A stretch of DNA of 64,000 nucleotides, from positions 62,001 to 126,000 of the forward strand of contig NZ_JALQCW010000059.1 of NCBI RefSeq assembly GCF_023241715.1. Reading direction: 5' to 3'. The DNA is from Pseudomonas morbosilactucae. GTDB taxonomy: Bacteria; Pseudomonadota; Gammaproteobacteria; Pseudomonadales; Pseudomonadaceae. Below are positions 19,678-28,109 of this stretch, in pieces (position 1 is the first letter of the stretch; every line of letters starts with the position of its first letter). Position numbers and translations under genes: made by a program. The notes below the pieces were generated by a model, which saw only the letters and a program-made list of their open reading frames with translations, was not told the DNA's origin and ran no database searches.

Positions 19678-21099
19678 ATGACCCGACCCTCTGTTTTACT
19701 CGTGCTGTGCCTTTTGTGGCTGCTGCCCTTGCCGGCGGTTGCGCGCTTGACTGGCCCGCCGGAAGTCATTGCGGCGGGCCAGGTTCGCGACCTGGCGGAG
19801 ATTCGCAGTAGCCGGGTGCTGCGGGTGCTGGTCAATCAGAGTCGCAACAGCTCCGGCGAGGTCCAAGGCCAGGCCATTGGCGTCGAGTACCACCGCTTGA
19901 GGGCCTTTGAGCAATACCTCAATGGGTATGCCCGTGACGGCCAGGCCATCAAACTCAAGATTATTCCCAAAGCCAAGGACCAACTGCTGGGTGCCTTGCA
20001 GCGAGGAGAGGGCGACCTGGTAGCGCCCGGGGAACTTCTGGAGGCTCAGTCCGGGCAGGCTGTCAGTCCCAGTGACCCCATTGCCAGCAATGTTCCACTG
20101 TTGTTGGTGGGGAAAAAGGGCGAGCGTCGTTACACCCGGGTCGAGCAGTTGTCCGGCAAGACTCTGGCGCTGACCACGGGCAGCGCCGCAGGTGATTCGG
20201 TGAGCCTGCTCAATCAACAACTGGCCCTGCACAAGTTGGCGCCGATCAAGGTGGAGTGGGTCGATCCCAGCCTGGCGGTCGAGGATGTTCTGGAAATGGT
20301 CCAGGGCGGGATATTCCACCTGACCATCGTTGAGCAACCGATTGCCGAGCGCTGGAGCAAGATCCTGCCCAAGTTGCGTTTTGACAAGCAACTGAAGATC
20401 AGTGAACCGGGGCAGGAGCATTGGTTCGTGCGGCGTGACGCGTCAATGTTGCGTGCCAGTATCGACCGCTTCCTCAAGACCTATAAAACGCCGGCCGACC
20501 TGGACGTGGCTTTCTTGCGTATCTACCGCCGTCTCTACCAAGTGCATTACCCGTTGGCTCGGGCTGATCGCCAGCGCTTGGAGAAGCTGCGTCCGGTGTT
20601 GCAGAAGCATGCCGGTGAACAGGGCATGGACTGGTTGAACCTGGCAGCGCTTGCCTTCAAGGAGTCAGCGCTGCAACCCAATGCCAAAAGCGGCAGCGGC
20701 CCCACCGGGTTGATGCAGATTACGCCGTCGGCGGCGCAGCGGGTGGGGGTGAGTAATATCCAGTCCCTGGATGACAACGTGCAAGCCGGCGCCAAGTACC
20801 TGGCGATGATTCGCCGCAAGTTTTTCGCCAGTCCCAAGCTTAATGAGCGCGAGCGTATGGCCTTTGTACTGGCGGCCTACAACATGGGGCCGGAGCGGGT
20901 ACAAGGGATGCGCACCGAGGCCAAGCGCAGGGGCTTGAACCCGAACCAGTGGTTCTTCCAGGTGGAGCGCATCGCCATGGAGCAGGTGGGAATGGGGGCG
21001 GTCAGCTATGTTAATAGCGTCAATAAATACTATTTGGCGTTCGATCGGGAGCGTGACTCGTTGGAGCCTCAGGAGAGAAAAGTTGCCTCACGCAAATAA
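19678..21099 (+). CDS. MltF-like membrane-bound lytic transglycosylase
   Basis: This 473-residue exported protein has a signal peptide ([18 protein letters not shown]). An extracellular solute-binding-like domain covers ~35-290, and a C-terminal SLT lysozyme-like domain follows. The catalytic glutamate is E329 in [21 protein letters not shown], followed by [10 protein letters not shown]. This two-domain order is that of MltF, which cleaves peptidoglycan. The ATG at 19678 is chosen for its GGAG site and because the signal peptide begins there. It is divergent from tatD. Confidence 0.9.
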   Translation: MTRPSVLLVLCLLWLLPLPAVARLTGPPEVIAAGQVRDLAEIRSSRVLRVLVNQSRNSSGEVQGQAIGVEYHRLRAFEQYLNGYARDGQAIKLKIIPKAKDQLLGALQRGEGDLVAPGELLEAQSGQAVSPSDPIASNVPLLLVGKKGERRYTRVEQLSGKTLALTTGSAAGDSVSLLNQQLALHKLAPIKVEWVDPSLAVEDVLEMVQGGIFHLTIVEQPIAERWSKILPKLRFDKQLKISEPGQEHWFVRRDASMLRASIDRFLKTYKTPADLDVAFLRIYRRLYQVHYPLARADRQRLEKLRPVLQKHAGEQGMDWLNLAALAFKESALQPNAKSGSGPTGLMQITPSAAQRVGVSNIQSLDDNVQAGAKYLAMIRRKFFASPKLNERERMAFVLAAYNMGPERVQGMRTEAKRRGLNPNQWFFQVERIAMEQVGMGAVSYVNSVNKYYLAFDRERDSLEPQERKVASRK

Positions 21100-21199
21100 T
21101 CGATAAATCTGATTGTTTTGACGGATTTTTTCGGCTTTTATCATTATAAAAACTGATTAGTATGGCGACCAATTCTTCTCCAAACACAAGGAACACCCC

Positions 21200-21634
21200 A
21201 TGAGCACTCTGATCACTAAGCTGTTGAGCACCCGCGCAGGCTATGGCCTGACTGTCCTGCGAATCTTTGTCGGTATCATTTTTACCGCCCACGGCGGGCA
21301 GAAACTCTTTGGTCTGTTTGGTGGCTATGGCTTGGCCGGGACCGCGCAATGGATGGAGAGCATCGGCTTGGCGCCGGGTTACTTGATGGCGCTGCTGGCG
21401 GGCGGTACAGAGTTTTTCGGCGGCCTGGCATTGATCATCGGCCTGTTGGCACGGCCGGCGGCATTGGGCTTGTCGTTCACGCTGCTGGTGGCGATTTTCT
21501 CGGTGCATATCAGCAACGGCCTGTTCATGGCCAACAACGGTTATGAGTTCGCCCTGGCTCTGCTGGGGGGCACCATCGCTGTCCTGTTCGAAGGCGCTGG
21601 CAAGCTGTCGCTGGACGGCGCGATCATTAAGTAA
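21200..21634 (+). CDS. DoxX family membrane protein
   Basis: This 144-residue protein has four membrane helices and DoxX-family features: GLTVLRIFVGIIFTAHGGQKLFG at the N terminus, then GTEFFGGLALIIGLLARPAALGL. DoxX-like proteins are tied to redox or thiol-stress functions in several bacteria, but no partner is adjacent. AAGGAAC precedes the ATG. A TTGACG at 21118-21123 lies in an AT-rich upstream stretch but lacks a clear -10. A strong terminator follows. Confidence 0.85.
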   Translation: MSTLITKLLSTRAGYGLTVLRIFVGIIFTAHGGQKLFGLFGGYGLAGTAQWMESIGLAPGYLMALLAGGTEFFGGLALIIGLLARPAALGLSFTLLVAIFSVHISNGLFMANNGYEFALALLGGTIAVLFEGAGKLSLDGAIIK

Positions 21635-21650
21635 ACACGGAGTTTGAACA

Positions 21651-21679
21651 AAAAAGGCCCGCCCAATGCGGGCCTTTTT
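21651..21679 (+). terminator. Rho-independent terminator after doxX
   Basis: AAAAAGGCCCGC and GCGGGCCTTTTT form a 12-bp perfect stem with loop CCAAT, ending in a T run. It should end doxX transcription and, by symmetry, could act on the other strand. Confidence 0.9.
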
Positions 21680-21694
21680 CGTTGCAGCAGATTC

Positions 21695-21724
21695 TTGACA
21701 CTGTCCTACCCGTTTCTCTAGGAT
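21695..21724 (+). promoter_or_regulatory. Strong sigma-70 promoter
   Basis: A perfect TTGACA (21695-21700) is followed after 18 bases by TAGGAT (21719-21724). The predicted transcript starts near 21731, about 150 bases before the next gene, and so carries the structured leader at 21731-21883. Confidence 0.7.
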
Positions 21725-21730
21725 GCTGCC

Positions 21731-21883
21731 CATGCGCCGATTTAAACAGCTACTTGCGGGGCGCCAGGTGAGTCAGAAGACCACCGATAGAAGCTTGAAC
21801 AAGGCTTCGAAATACCGCTAAAGCGCTGGTTCGGTGTTGCCTCTCACCTGCCCGGCAGAAACTTGAGGCAGAGACACGACACG
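21731..21883 (+). ncRNA. Candidate structured leader RNA
   Basis: The leader can close into a multi-branch fold. P1 is CAGGTGAG (21765-21772) with CTCACCTG (21843-21850). P2 is CACCGA (21782-21787) with TCGGTG (21831-21836). P3 is AAGCTTG with CAAGGCTT (about 21791-21807). P4 is a small CGCT/AGCG hairpin (21816-21825). The leader also contains a 28-codon frame from 21732. I do not recognise the family. It could be a cis-regulatory RNA or a small RNA overlapping the start of the next gene. Confidence 0.4.
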
Positions 21884-22192
21884 ATGAATGCACTACGCCC
21901 CTTTGTACGTCTTGAGCCGATCACGGCGAACCTCGCCTTGCGCAATCCCAAAATCCTTCTCTCGGGCACTCATCAGCCCACACTGCTGCGCTATCTCGAC
22001 GGCTGGCCACGGCGAAATGCAGGCCCGGCGGCCTTTCTGATTCAGTTTGTCGAAGATGGCGAATCATTGGCGCGCTTTGCCAACGACAGCTTCGATCTGG
22101 CGGTGGTTCAGGCACCCAATGCCGAGCAGGCCGCCGATGTCATCAAGCATCTGACCCGCATTGCTCGCCAGGGATTGCTGACTCGGCGCTGA
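21884..22192 (+). CDS. Conserved-looking hypothetical protein (102 aa)
   Basis: This is a 102-residue cytoplasmic protein (MNALRPFVRLEPITANLALR at the start). The end of the chain (FDLAVVQAPNAEQAADVIKHLTRIARQGLL) resembles the latter half of a class I methyltransferase-like fold, but it is too short to include a SAM-binding glycine loop. No function can be assigned. The ATG at 21884 is preferred, but no good Shine-Dalgarno sequence is seen. It follows the strong promoter and structured leader. Confidence 0.55.
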   Translation: MNALRPFVRLEPITANLALRNPKILLSGTHQPTLLRYLDGWPRRNAGPAAFLIQFVEDGESLARFANDSFDLAVVQAPNAEQAADVIKHLTRIARQGLLTRR

Positions 22193-22267
22193 TATCACCC
22201 GGTGATCGTTCGCCAGTGAGCACGGTGCTCACCGGCACAGCGAACGAGTGGTGCAAACATCCCTACC

Positions 22268-22897
22268 TCAAACGACGGCGTTGCGCTTGGCCAACTCTGC
22301 CAGGGCCACCAAGTTGGAGATATTGAACCGTTTGAGCAGTCGCACTTTATAAGTGCTGACGGTTTTGTGGCTGATTAACAGCGTCTCAGCGATCTGTTGG
22401 TTATTGAGCCCTGTGGCCAACATTTTGAGGACGGTTATTTCTCGGTCTGTGAGCCGGGAGATCAAGACGCTTTCCTGGCTTGCGGCACTGGTGTTCTGCT
22501 GCAGGATGTTGATGGTGTCTTCCGGGAAGTAACTGTAACCCGCCAAAATCGCTTTGACGGCGCTGGCCAGTTCATGCAGGTTTTCAGTCTTGCAGATAAA
22601 CCCTGCCGCACCCGCTTGAAGGCAGCGCAGCGCGAAGTTCTTGGAATCGCTGGAGGTCAGGACCAGGGTCTTGACTTGCAGCCCGGCTGATTTGATGTGG
22701 GCGATGACCGAGAAACCGTCAAGCTTGGGGATGCCCAGGTCGAGTATCAGCAAGTCCGGAAGGTGCTTGCGCACCAATTGAACGGCATCGGCGCCGTTGT
22801 CGGCCTCGGCGATAATCCTGTGGTGATGGGGTTCGAGTATGGATCTTATCGCTAGCCGAATCAGCGGGTGGTCGTCGACGATAATGATGTTTCCCAT
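22268..22897 (-). CDS. NarL/BvgA-type response regulator (orphan)
   Basis: This 209-residue regulator has an N-terminal receiver (IIIVDDHPLIRLAIRS, phospho-acceptor in LLILDLGIPKLDG, then VLTSSDS and ICKTENL) and a C-terminal LuxR-type helix-turn-helix (LTDREITVLKMLATGLNNQQ, ISHKTVSTYKVRLLKRF). It is close in layout to BvgA/EvgA, which pair with unorthodox kinases through phosphorelays. No kinase gene is next to it. A paralogue of the same design sits at 62517-63143. The start at 22897 (MGNIIIVDDHP) aligns with the family. Confidence 0.9.
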   Translation of the reverse strand: MGNIIIVDDHPLIRLAIRSILEPHHHRIIAEADNGADAVQLVRKHLPDLLILDLGIPKLDGFSVIAHIKSAGLQVKTLVLTSSDSKNFALRCLQAGAAGFICKTENLHELASAVKAILAGYSYFPEDTINILQQNTSAASQESVLISRLTDREITVLKMLATGLNNQQIAETLLISHKTVSTYKVRLLKRFNISNLVALAELAKRNAVV

Positions 22898-23321
22898 TGA
22901 GTACGTTCCCTTTGGTGGGTTGAACATTTGGGTGGTCGTGGCTTGCGCCGGGAAGTCGTTGCTAAGTCTTGGGTTGAACGTGTTGCTGTTGTTCAGGCTT
23001 ATGATTGTCTGACCTCTCTGAAATCTAAATCGGACAAATCTGATAGTTGTGTCCGGTTTGTCGAGAGGGGCCGTGAGGGTCGTGGAAGGCTTGTTGCGGG
23101 TAGGGTTTTCGCTGTCGAAGCGGGCCGGCCAGGCGGCGTTGATTTATTATCCGGGCCCGGCAAGGTAACTTACCCAGCGGCGTAACCGAGGTGGCTCTGG
23201 ACTGAGGTTTTTAGCAAGGCAGCGCAAGACTTCGAGCATTCAGAAGTGAGGCGCGAATCGGTTATAAGGGCTTGTTTCGGCAGCGCAACAGCGACTTCAA
23301 AGCACCAGGGTGGTTAGCCAA
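22898..23321. other. 424-base gap between divergent regulator and greB
   Basis: No convincing gene is seen; a short open frame from 22928 has no start signal and an implausible composition. The region must hold promoters for the regulator (minus strand) and greB (plus strand). An imperfect inverted pair, CGGACAAAT near 23033 and GTCCGGTTTGTC near 23051, is the only structure noted. Confidence 0.4.
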
Positions 23322-23795
23322 TTGAGTACCAAGCTCATTACGCAGGAAGGTTACGAAGCTCTGAAGAAAGAGCTCGATTATCTGTGGCGGGAACATCGCC
23401 CCGACATTACGCAAAAAGTCACGTGGGCCGCCTCCTTGGGGGATCGGAGTGAGAATGCGGACTACCAGTACAACAAGAAGCTCCTCCGAGAGATTGACCG
23501 CCGGGTGCGCTATTTGCGCAAGCGCCTGGAGGACATGAAAGTTGTTCCTTATGCCCCTGAGCAGGAGGGACGGGTGTTTTTTGGAGCCTGGGTCGAAGTT
23601 GAAAACGAAGAGGGTGAGACCAAGCGTTTTCGCATCGTCGGTTACGACGAGATTTACGGGCGTAACGACTACATCTCTATCGACGCACCCATGGCTCGGG
23701 CCTTGCTGAAGAAGGAAGTGGGCGATGAGGCGTTGGTTCAGACGCCAGGGGGGGAGACCTGCTGGTGGATCAACCTGATCGAGTACAACCGCTAA
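23322..23795 (+). CDS. greB: Transcript cleavage factor GreB
   Basis: This 157-residue protein has an N-terminal coiled coil whose tip carries the acidic pair in LGDRSENADYQYNKKLLREIDRR, and a C-terminal FKBP-like domain with KRFRIVGYDEIYGRNDYISIDAPMARALL. GreB rescues backtracked RNA polymerase by stimulating RNA cleavage. A TTG start at 23322 is chosen: it yields MSTKLITQEGYEALKKEL, matching the family start, and GGTGG lies 8 bases upstream. The GTG at 23310 lacks a ribosome-binding site. Confidence 0.92.
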   Translation: MSTKLITQEGYEALKKELDYLWREHRPDITQKVTWAASLGDRSENADYQYNKKLLREIDRRVRYLRKRLEDMKVVPYAPEQEGRVFFGAWVEVENEEGETKRFRIVGYDEIYGRNDYISIDAPMARALLKKEVGDEALVQTPGGETCWWINLIEYNR

Positions 23796-23819
23796 GCCCG
23801 CCCCGAGGTGCGGCGGGCT
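23795..23819. terminator. Hairpin between convergent greB and ybbP
   Basis: AGCCCGCC and GGCGGGCT form an 8-bp stem with a 9-base loop right at the end of greB. There is no T run on the plus strand, so termination strength is uncertain. Confidence 0.45.
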
Positions 23820-23826
23820 GAGCTCT

Positions 23827-26334
23827 TCAGCCTTCGCGCAGCACCGTCAGCGGGCTGGCGTTCAGGGCGCGGCGTGTACCGAATACCCCTGCGCTCCCGA
23901 CCAGCAATGCGCCGATCAATGGCAATAGCAGTAACCAGGGATGAGGGTGCCACGGCAGGTCGAAGGCGAAGCGGTAAAGCACCAGGCTGATTACCTCACA
24001 ACCCAGGGCTGCCAACAGGCCGCTCATGGCGCCGAGCAGGCCGAACTCGATCCGGCGTGCCTTGACCAACAACCGTCGTTCCGCGCCCAGTGCCCGCAGC
24101 AGTGCACCCTGGTGAATACGTTCATCCAGGGTGGCTTGCAGGCCGGAAAACAGCACAGCCAACCCCGCCGCCAAGACAAACAGCAACACGTATTCCACGG
24201 CCAGCGTGACCTGGGCGAGGATGCTGCGCAGTTGCTCGAGCAAGGCTTCGACCTGAAGAATGGTCACCGCCGGGAAGGCCCGAGACAGCTCGACGATCTG
24301 CTGATCGTTACCGGCGCCGAGGTAGAAGCTGGTCAGGTAAGTGGTCGGCAAGTCTTTCAAGGTACCTGGCTGGAAGATCATGAAGAAGTTCGGCTGGAAG
24401 TTATCCCAGTTGATCTTGCGCAGGCTGGTGACCTGGGCCTCTCGGTTGACGCCCGCCACAGTGAACGTCAGGCGATCCCCCAGTTTCAGCTTCAGGCTCT
24501 CTGCAACCTTGCCTTCCACCGAGACGCCAGGCAGATCAGCGCTGGGCTGTGCCGACCACCAAGTGCCTGCGGTAATGCTGTTGCCCGCCGGCAGGTCGGC
24601 GGCCCAAGTCAGGCTCAGGTCGCGCTGCACGGCGCGATCGCCGCTGGAGTCTTTGCTGACGATTTCCTGGACGGCCTCACCGTTGATGCTGATCAGCCTT
24701 CCCGGCACCACCGGGTAAAGCGGTGCCGACGGTGCGGAGAGTTGCACCAGGCGCTCGGTAAAGGCTTGTTTGTCGGCGGGCAGGATGTTCAGGGCGAAAT
24801 AGTTGGGGGCGTTTTTCGGCAACTGGTTCTGCCAGGTGTCCAGCAACTCGCCGCGCAACAGGGCAATCAGCGCCATCGACAAGATGATCAAGCCAAACGC
24901 CAGGGATTGTCCGGCTGCGGCCAATGGGTAGCGCAACAACTGCCCCAGGCCCAAGCGCCAGGGCAGGGACGAGCGGGCCAGCAAGCGTCGCAGGCTTTGC
25001 AACAGAAGCAGCAGCAACCCGCCCAGGATCACCGCCGCCACTACACCGCCGCCGAGCAGGGCGAAGGTCAACACCAGGTCCAGACTCAAGCGCCACATGA
25101 TCAGGCCCAGGGCAAAGAGCGCGGCGCCGTAGATCAGCCAGGTGCTGGAGGGAATCGGCAGCAGGTCTCGACGCAGCACCCGTAGGGGCGGCACGCGGCC
25201 CAAGGCCGCCAAGGGCGGCAAGGCAAAGCCGGCGAGGGCGACCAGCCCGGTGCCGATGCCGGCGATGGCTGGCAGTAAACCGCCGGGTGGCACGTCGTTG
25301 GGCAGCAGGTCGTGGAGCAGGGAAAACAGGCCGAACTGGGCCAGCCAGCCAAGCAGGGCGCCGCTTAGGCTGGCCAGTAGACCGAGAACGGCCAATTGCA
25401 TGCTGAACAGCAGCAGGGTTTCCCGCCGTGACAGGCCCAGGCAGCGCAGCAAGGCGCTGGCATCGAAGCGACGGGCGGCAAAACGGTTGGCCGACAACGC
25501 GACCGCAACCCCGGAAAGCAGCACGGCCACCAGGCTGGCCATATTCAGATAGCGCTCGGCTTTGCCCAGAGCACCGCCGATCTGCTGATTACCGTCCCGG
25601 GCATCCTGCAGGCGCTGGTTGGCCGCCAGGCCAGGCTTGAGCAATTGCCGGTAGGTTTCCAGGGCTGATGAGGGGCCGCGCCACAGTTCCTTGTAGCTGA
25701 CTCGACTGCCGGGCTGGACCACACCGGTGGCGTCCAAGTCCGAAAGGTTGATCAACACTCTGGGTGTCAGGCTGTAGAAGTTGCCGGCACGGTCGGGTTC
25801 ATAGGTCAGGACCCGGGTCAGGCGCAGGCTTTTCATGCCGACGTCGATGCTGTCGCCAATCTTCAGGTCCAGGGCCGTCAATATGCGCGACTCCACCCAG
25901 GCTTCGCCCGGTTTGGGGCCGCCTCCCGCTTCTTCTGCGGCATAAGGGGCGGCAGCGCTTTTTAGTTGGCCGCGCAGGGGGTAGGCCTCATCGGTGGCCT
26001 TGATGCTGGACAGCTGGATGCTGTTGTCCGTGGCGATGACGCTGGAAAATTCGACGATGCGGGCGTGTTCGAGGCCCAGCTCTCGGCCGCTGTTAAGCTG
26101 CTCAGCGCGCGCCGGCGAACTGCCTTCAAGCACCAGGTCCGCCCCCAGGAACTCCGTGGCACGCAAAAGCATCGCGCCGTTGAGACGGGCCCCGAAGTAG
26201 CCGATGGCGGTGCTGGCCGCAACGGCCACCAGCAAGGCGAAAAACAGGACCCGCAGTTCGCCGGCGCGGGTGTCGCGCAGCAATTGGCGGAGGGCGAGGC
26301 TGAACAGGCGCAACAGTGGCAAGCGTGCCATCAA
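23827..26334 (-). CDS. ybbP: ABC transporter permease, YbbP/FtsX type
   Basis: This 835-residue permease has the 10-helix layout of the YbbP/LolCE/FtsX superfamily: an N-terminal helix, a large periplasmic domain (~50-250), a helix bundle (~260-500), a second periplasmic domain and a final three-helix FtsX-like unit (~710-830). Such proteins usually move or pull on envelope substrates instead of importing small solutes. It overlaps the upstream ATPase gene by 4 bases (ATGA), so the two are translationally coupled. Confidence 0.92.
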   Translation of the reverse strand: MMARLPLLRLFSLALRQLLRDTRAGELRVLFFALLVAVAASTAIGYFGARLNGAMLLRATEFLGADLVLEGSSPARAEQLNSGRELGLEHARIVEFSSVIATDNSIQLSSIKATDEAYPLRGQLKSAAAPYAAEEAGGGPKPGEAWVESRILTALDLKIGDSIDVGMKSLRLTRVLTYEPDRAGNFYSLTPRVLINLSDLDATGVVQPGSRVSYKELWRGPSSALETYRQLLKPGLAANQRLQDARDGNQQIGGALGKAERYLNMASLVAVLLSGVAVALSANRFAARRFDASALLRCLGLSRRETLLLFSMQLAVLGLLASLSGALLGWLAQFGLFSLLHDLLPNDVPPGGLLPAIAGIGTGLVALAGFALPPLAALGRVPPLRVLRRDLLPIPSSTWLIYGAALFALGLIMWRLSLDLVLTFALLGGGVVAAVILGGLLLLLLQSLRRLLARSSLPWRLGLGQLLRYPLAAAGQSLAFGLIILSMALIALLRGELLDTWQNQLPKNAPNYFALNILPADKQAFTERLVQLSAPSAPLYPVVPGRLISINGEAVQEIVSKDSSGDRAVQRDLSLTWAADLPAGNSITAGTWWSAQPSADLPGVSVEGKVAESLKLKLGDRLTFTVAGVNREAQVTSLRKINWDNFQPNFFMIFQPGTLKDLPTTYLTSFYLGAGNDQQIVELSRAFPAVTILQVEALLEQLRSILAQVTLAVEYVLLFVLAAGLAVLFSGLQATLDERIHQGALLRALGAERRLLVKARRIEFGLLGAMSGLLAALGCEVISLVLYRFAFDLPWHPHPWLLLLPLIGALLVGSAGVFGTRRALNASPLTVLREG

Positions 26335-27014
26335 GGCTCCAGAGGGGCGACCAGCAGGCCCGCTTCAAGACGGATCAGGCGCCGGCAGCGATGGGCCAGG
26401 CGTTCATCGTGGGTGACCAGCACCAGGGTGGTGCCGCGCTCCTGATTGAGCTCGAACAACAGATCGCTGATGCGCTCGCCTGTATGGCTGTCGAGGTTGC
26501 CAGTGGGTTCGTCGGCAAACAGCACGTCGGGTTCGGCGGCGAAGGCTCGGGCAATGGCGACGCGTTGTTGTTCGCCGCCGGAGAGTTGCCGTGGCGAGTG
26601 GCTCATGCGCTGCCCAAGGCCGACCCGTTGCAGCAGTTGTGTGGCGCGTTCCCGGGCATCTTTGCGACCGTCCAGCTCCAGCGGCAACATGACGTTTTCC
26701 AGGGCGTTGAGGCTGTCGAGCAACTGGAAGGACTGAAAGACGAACCCCACATGTTCAGCCCTGATTCGCGCTCGTTGATCTTCATCCAATGTGCTCAGGG
26801 CGCGGCCGGCGAGCGTGACTTCGCCGCTGCTGGGAAGGTCGAGCCCGGCCAGCAGGCCAAGCAGGGTGGATTTGCCGGAGCCCGAGGCGCCGACGATGGC
26901 CAGGCTGTCGCCCTGGTTCAGGTCCAGGCTGAGTTCGTGCAGGATGGTCAGTTCACCTTCCGCGCTGGGAACCACTTTGCTAAGGTTCCGCGCAGTGAGA
27001 ATGCTTGCGCCCAT
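26331..27014 (-). CDS. ybbA: ABC transporter ATP-binding protein, YbbA type
   Basis: This 227-residue ATPase has Walker [11 protein letters not shown]-loop FVFQSF, signature [14 protein letters not shown], Walker B DVLFADEP and the H-loop LVTHD. It belongs to the LolD/MacB-like family and pairs with the adjacent YbbP permease. The start at 27014 gives [13 protein letters not shown]. The start codon lies only 10 bases from that of divergent tesA, an arrangement also known in E. coli. Confidence 0.93.
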   Translation of the reverse strand: MGASILTARNLSKVVPSAEGELTILHELSLDLNQGDSLAIVGASGSGKSTLLGLLAGLDLPSSGEVTLAGRALSTLDEDQRARIRAEHVGFVFQSFQLLDSLNALENVMLPLELDGRKDARERATQLLQRVGLGQRMSHSPRQLSGGEQQRVAIARAFAAEPDVLFADEPTGNLDSHTGERISDLLFELNQERGTTLVLVTHDERLAHRCRRLIRLEAGLLVAPLEP

Positions 27015-27024
27015 GGAGAGTCCG

Positions 27025-27630
27025 ATGCGTGTGTGGTTTTTGAGTGCTGGCTTGGCCCTGATGTGCATGGCCCATAACGCAGCGGCGGGTACAGTCCTGA
27101 TCGTTGGCGATAGTATCAGTGCGGCTTTCGGCCTGGATACCCGACAAGGTTGGGTCGCATTGCTCGAACAGAGGCTCAAGGCCGAAGGTTTCGATGACCA
27201 GGTGGTCAATGCGTCGGTCAGTGGCGACACCAGTGCAGGAGGCCAGGCGCGCCTGCCGGCGCTGCTTGCAGAGCATAAGCCCGAGCTGGTGATCCTGGAG
27301 CTGGGGGGCAATGACGGCCTGCGTGGGCAGCCGCCAAAGCAATTGCAACAAAATCTTGCGTCGATGATCGACAGCTCCCGGGCCAGCGGTGCCAAGGTGC
27401 TGCTGCTGGGCATGCGCATTCCACCTAACTATGGCGTGCGTTACACCCAGGCGTTTGCGGCGGTGTACAGCAACCTGGCCGACGAGAAGAAGGTCGCTTG
27501 GGTGCCATTTTTCCTGGAGGGCATTGCCGGGATTCCCGAGCTGATGCAGGCCGATGGTCTGCACCCCGCCGCAGTCGCTCAGGGCAAGTTGCTGGAAAAT
27601 GTCTGGCCGACGCTAAAACCGCTGCTTTGA
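27025..27630 (+). CDS. tesA: Multifunctional acyl-CoA thioesterase I / lysophospholipase L1 TesA
   Basis: This 201-residue periplasmic SGNH hydrolase has a signal peptide (MRVWFLSAGLALMCMAHNAAA), block I GDSISAAFGL with the catalytic serine, block III GGNDGLRG, and block V DGLHP with the Asp-His pair. Its length fits TesA/EstA-short enzymes. GGAGAG before the ATG doubles as sequence next to the ybbA start on the other strand. Confidence 0.94.
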   Translation: MRVWFLSAGLALMCMAHNAAAGTVLIVGDSISAAFGLDTRQGWVALLEQRLKAEGFDDQVVNASVSGDTSAGGQARLPALLAEHKPELVILELGGNDGLRGQPPKQLQQNLASMIDSSRASGAKVLLLGMRIPPNYGVRYTQAFAAVYSNLADEKKVAWVPFFLEGIAGIPELMQADGLHPAAVAQGKLLENVWPTLKPLL

Positions 27631-27685
27631 CGCTTTTCTAGCGGCAGTGTTTCGGCTAATGTGGCGCCCCGATTTGGAGCCCCCG

Positions 27686-27979
27686 ATGCCGCGTCCCGCC
27701 TGGTCCCTGTTTGCCTATCAACTGATCGAGCCTGATGAACAGCTTGACCTGTTCGCTTGCCAGGAAGTTAAGGTGCATCTGGTCACGCGGCAGTTGGAGT
27801 TGGGTGGGTCCGCCGACCGGACCTTGTGCGGCACCTTGTTGCCGGCGCAACCTCGCTGGTCGAGCGTGGACCGAACCATTTTCCAGGACCAGCGACTCTG
27901 CCCACTGTGTCGGGCGATTCTGGAATCGCAGAAGCGCGGCACGCCACCGATCTGGCCCGAGTTGCGCTTCGAACTCTAG
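27686..27979 (+). CDS. Hypothetical protein with Cys-rich C terminus (97 aa)
   Basis: This 97-residue cytoplasmic protein begins MPRPAWSLFAYQLIEPDEQL. It carries a CPLC pair (RLCPLCRAI) and an earlier cysteine in TLCGTLL, so metal or redox binding is conceivable but unproven. I do not recognise the family, although the gene sits between tesA and the L,D-transpeptidase as in other pseudomonads. TTGGAG lies upstream of the ATG at 27686. Confidence 0.6.
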   Translation: MPRPAWSLFAYQLIEPDEQLDLFACQEVKVHLVTRQLELGGSADRTLCGTLLPAQPRWSSVDRTIFQDQRLCPLCRAILESQKRGTPPIWPELRFEL

Positions 27980-28109
27980 GCCATCGCGACTGCTGGTATT
28001 TCGACAGGGATTTCGTCTGACTGCGCTTCTGCCCAGGCGGCTGCCTCAGCCTTGGGTGGCGGTGTACAATCGTTTTTATTTCCCGTTGATCATGCGAAGG
28101 ATTTTCCGG

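Noticed and set aside
21765-21790. Cobalamin riboswitch at the 21.7 kb leader
   Set aside because: AGTCAGAAGACC resembles the 3' core of cobalamin riboswitches, but the 5' core elements are absent and the downstream gene has no B12 link.
22928-23185. 85-codon frame upstream of greB
   Set aside because: It begins next to the divergent regulator start, has no Shine-Dalgarno signal and no domain.
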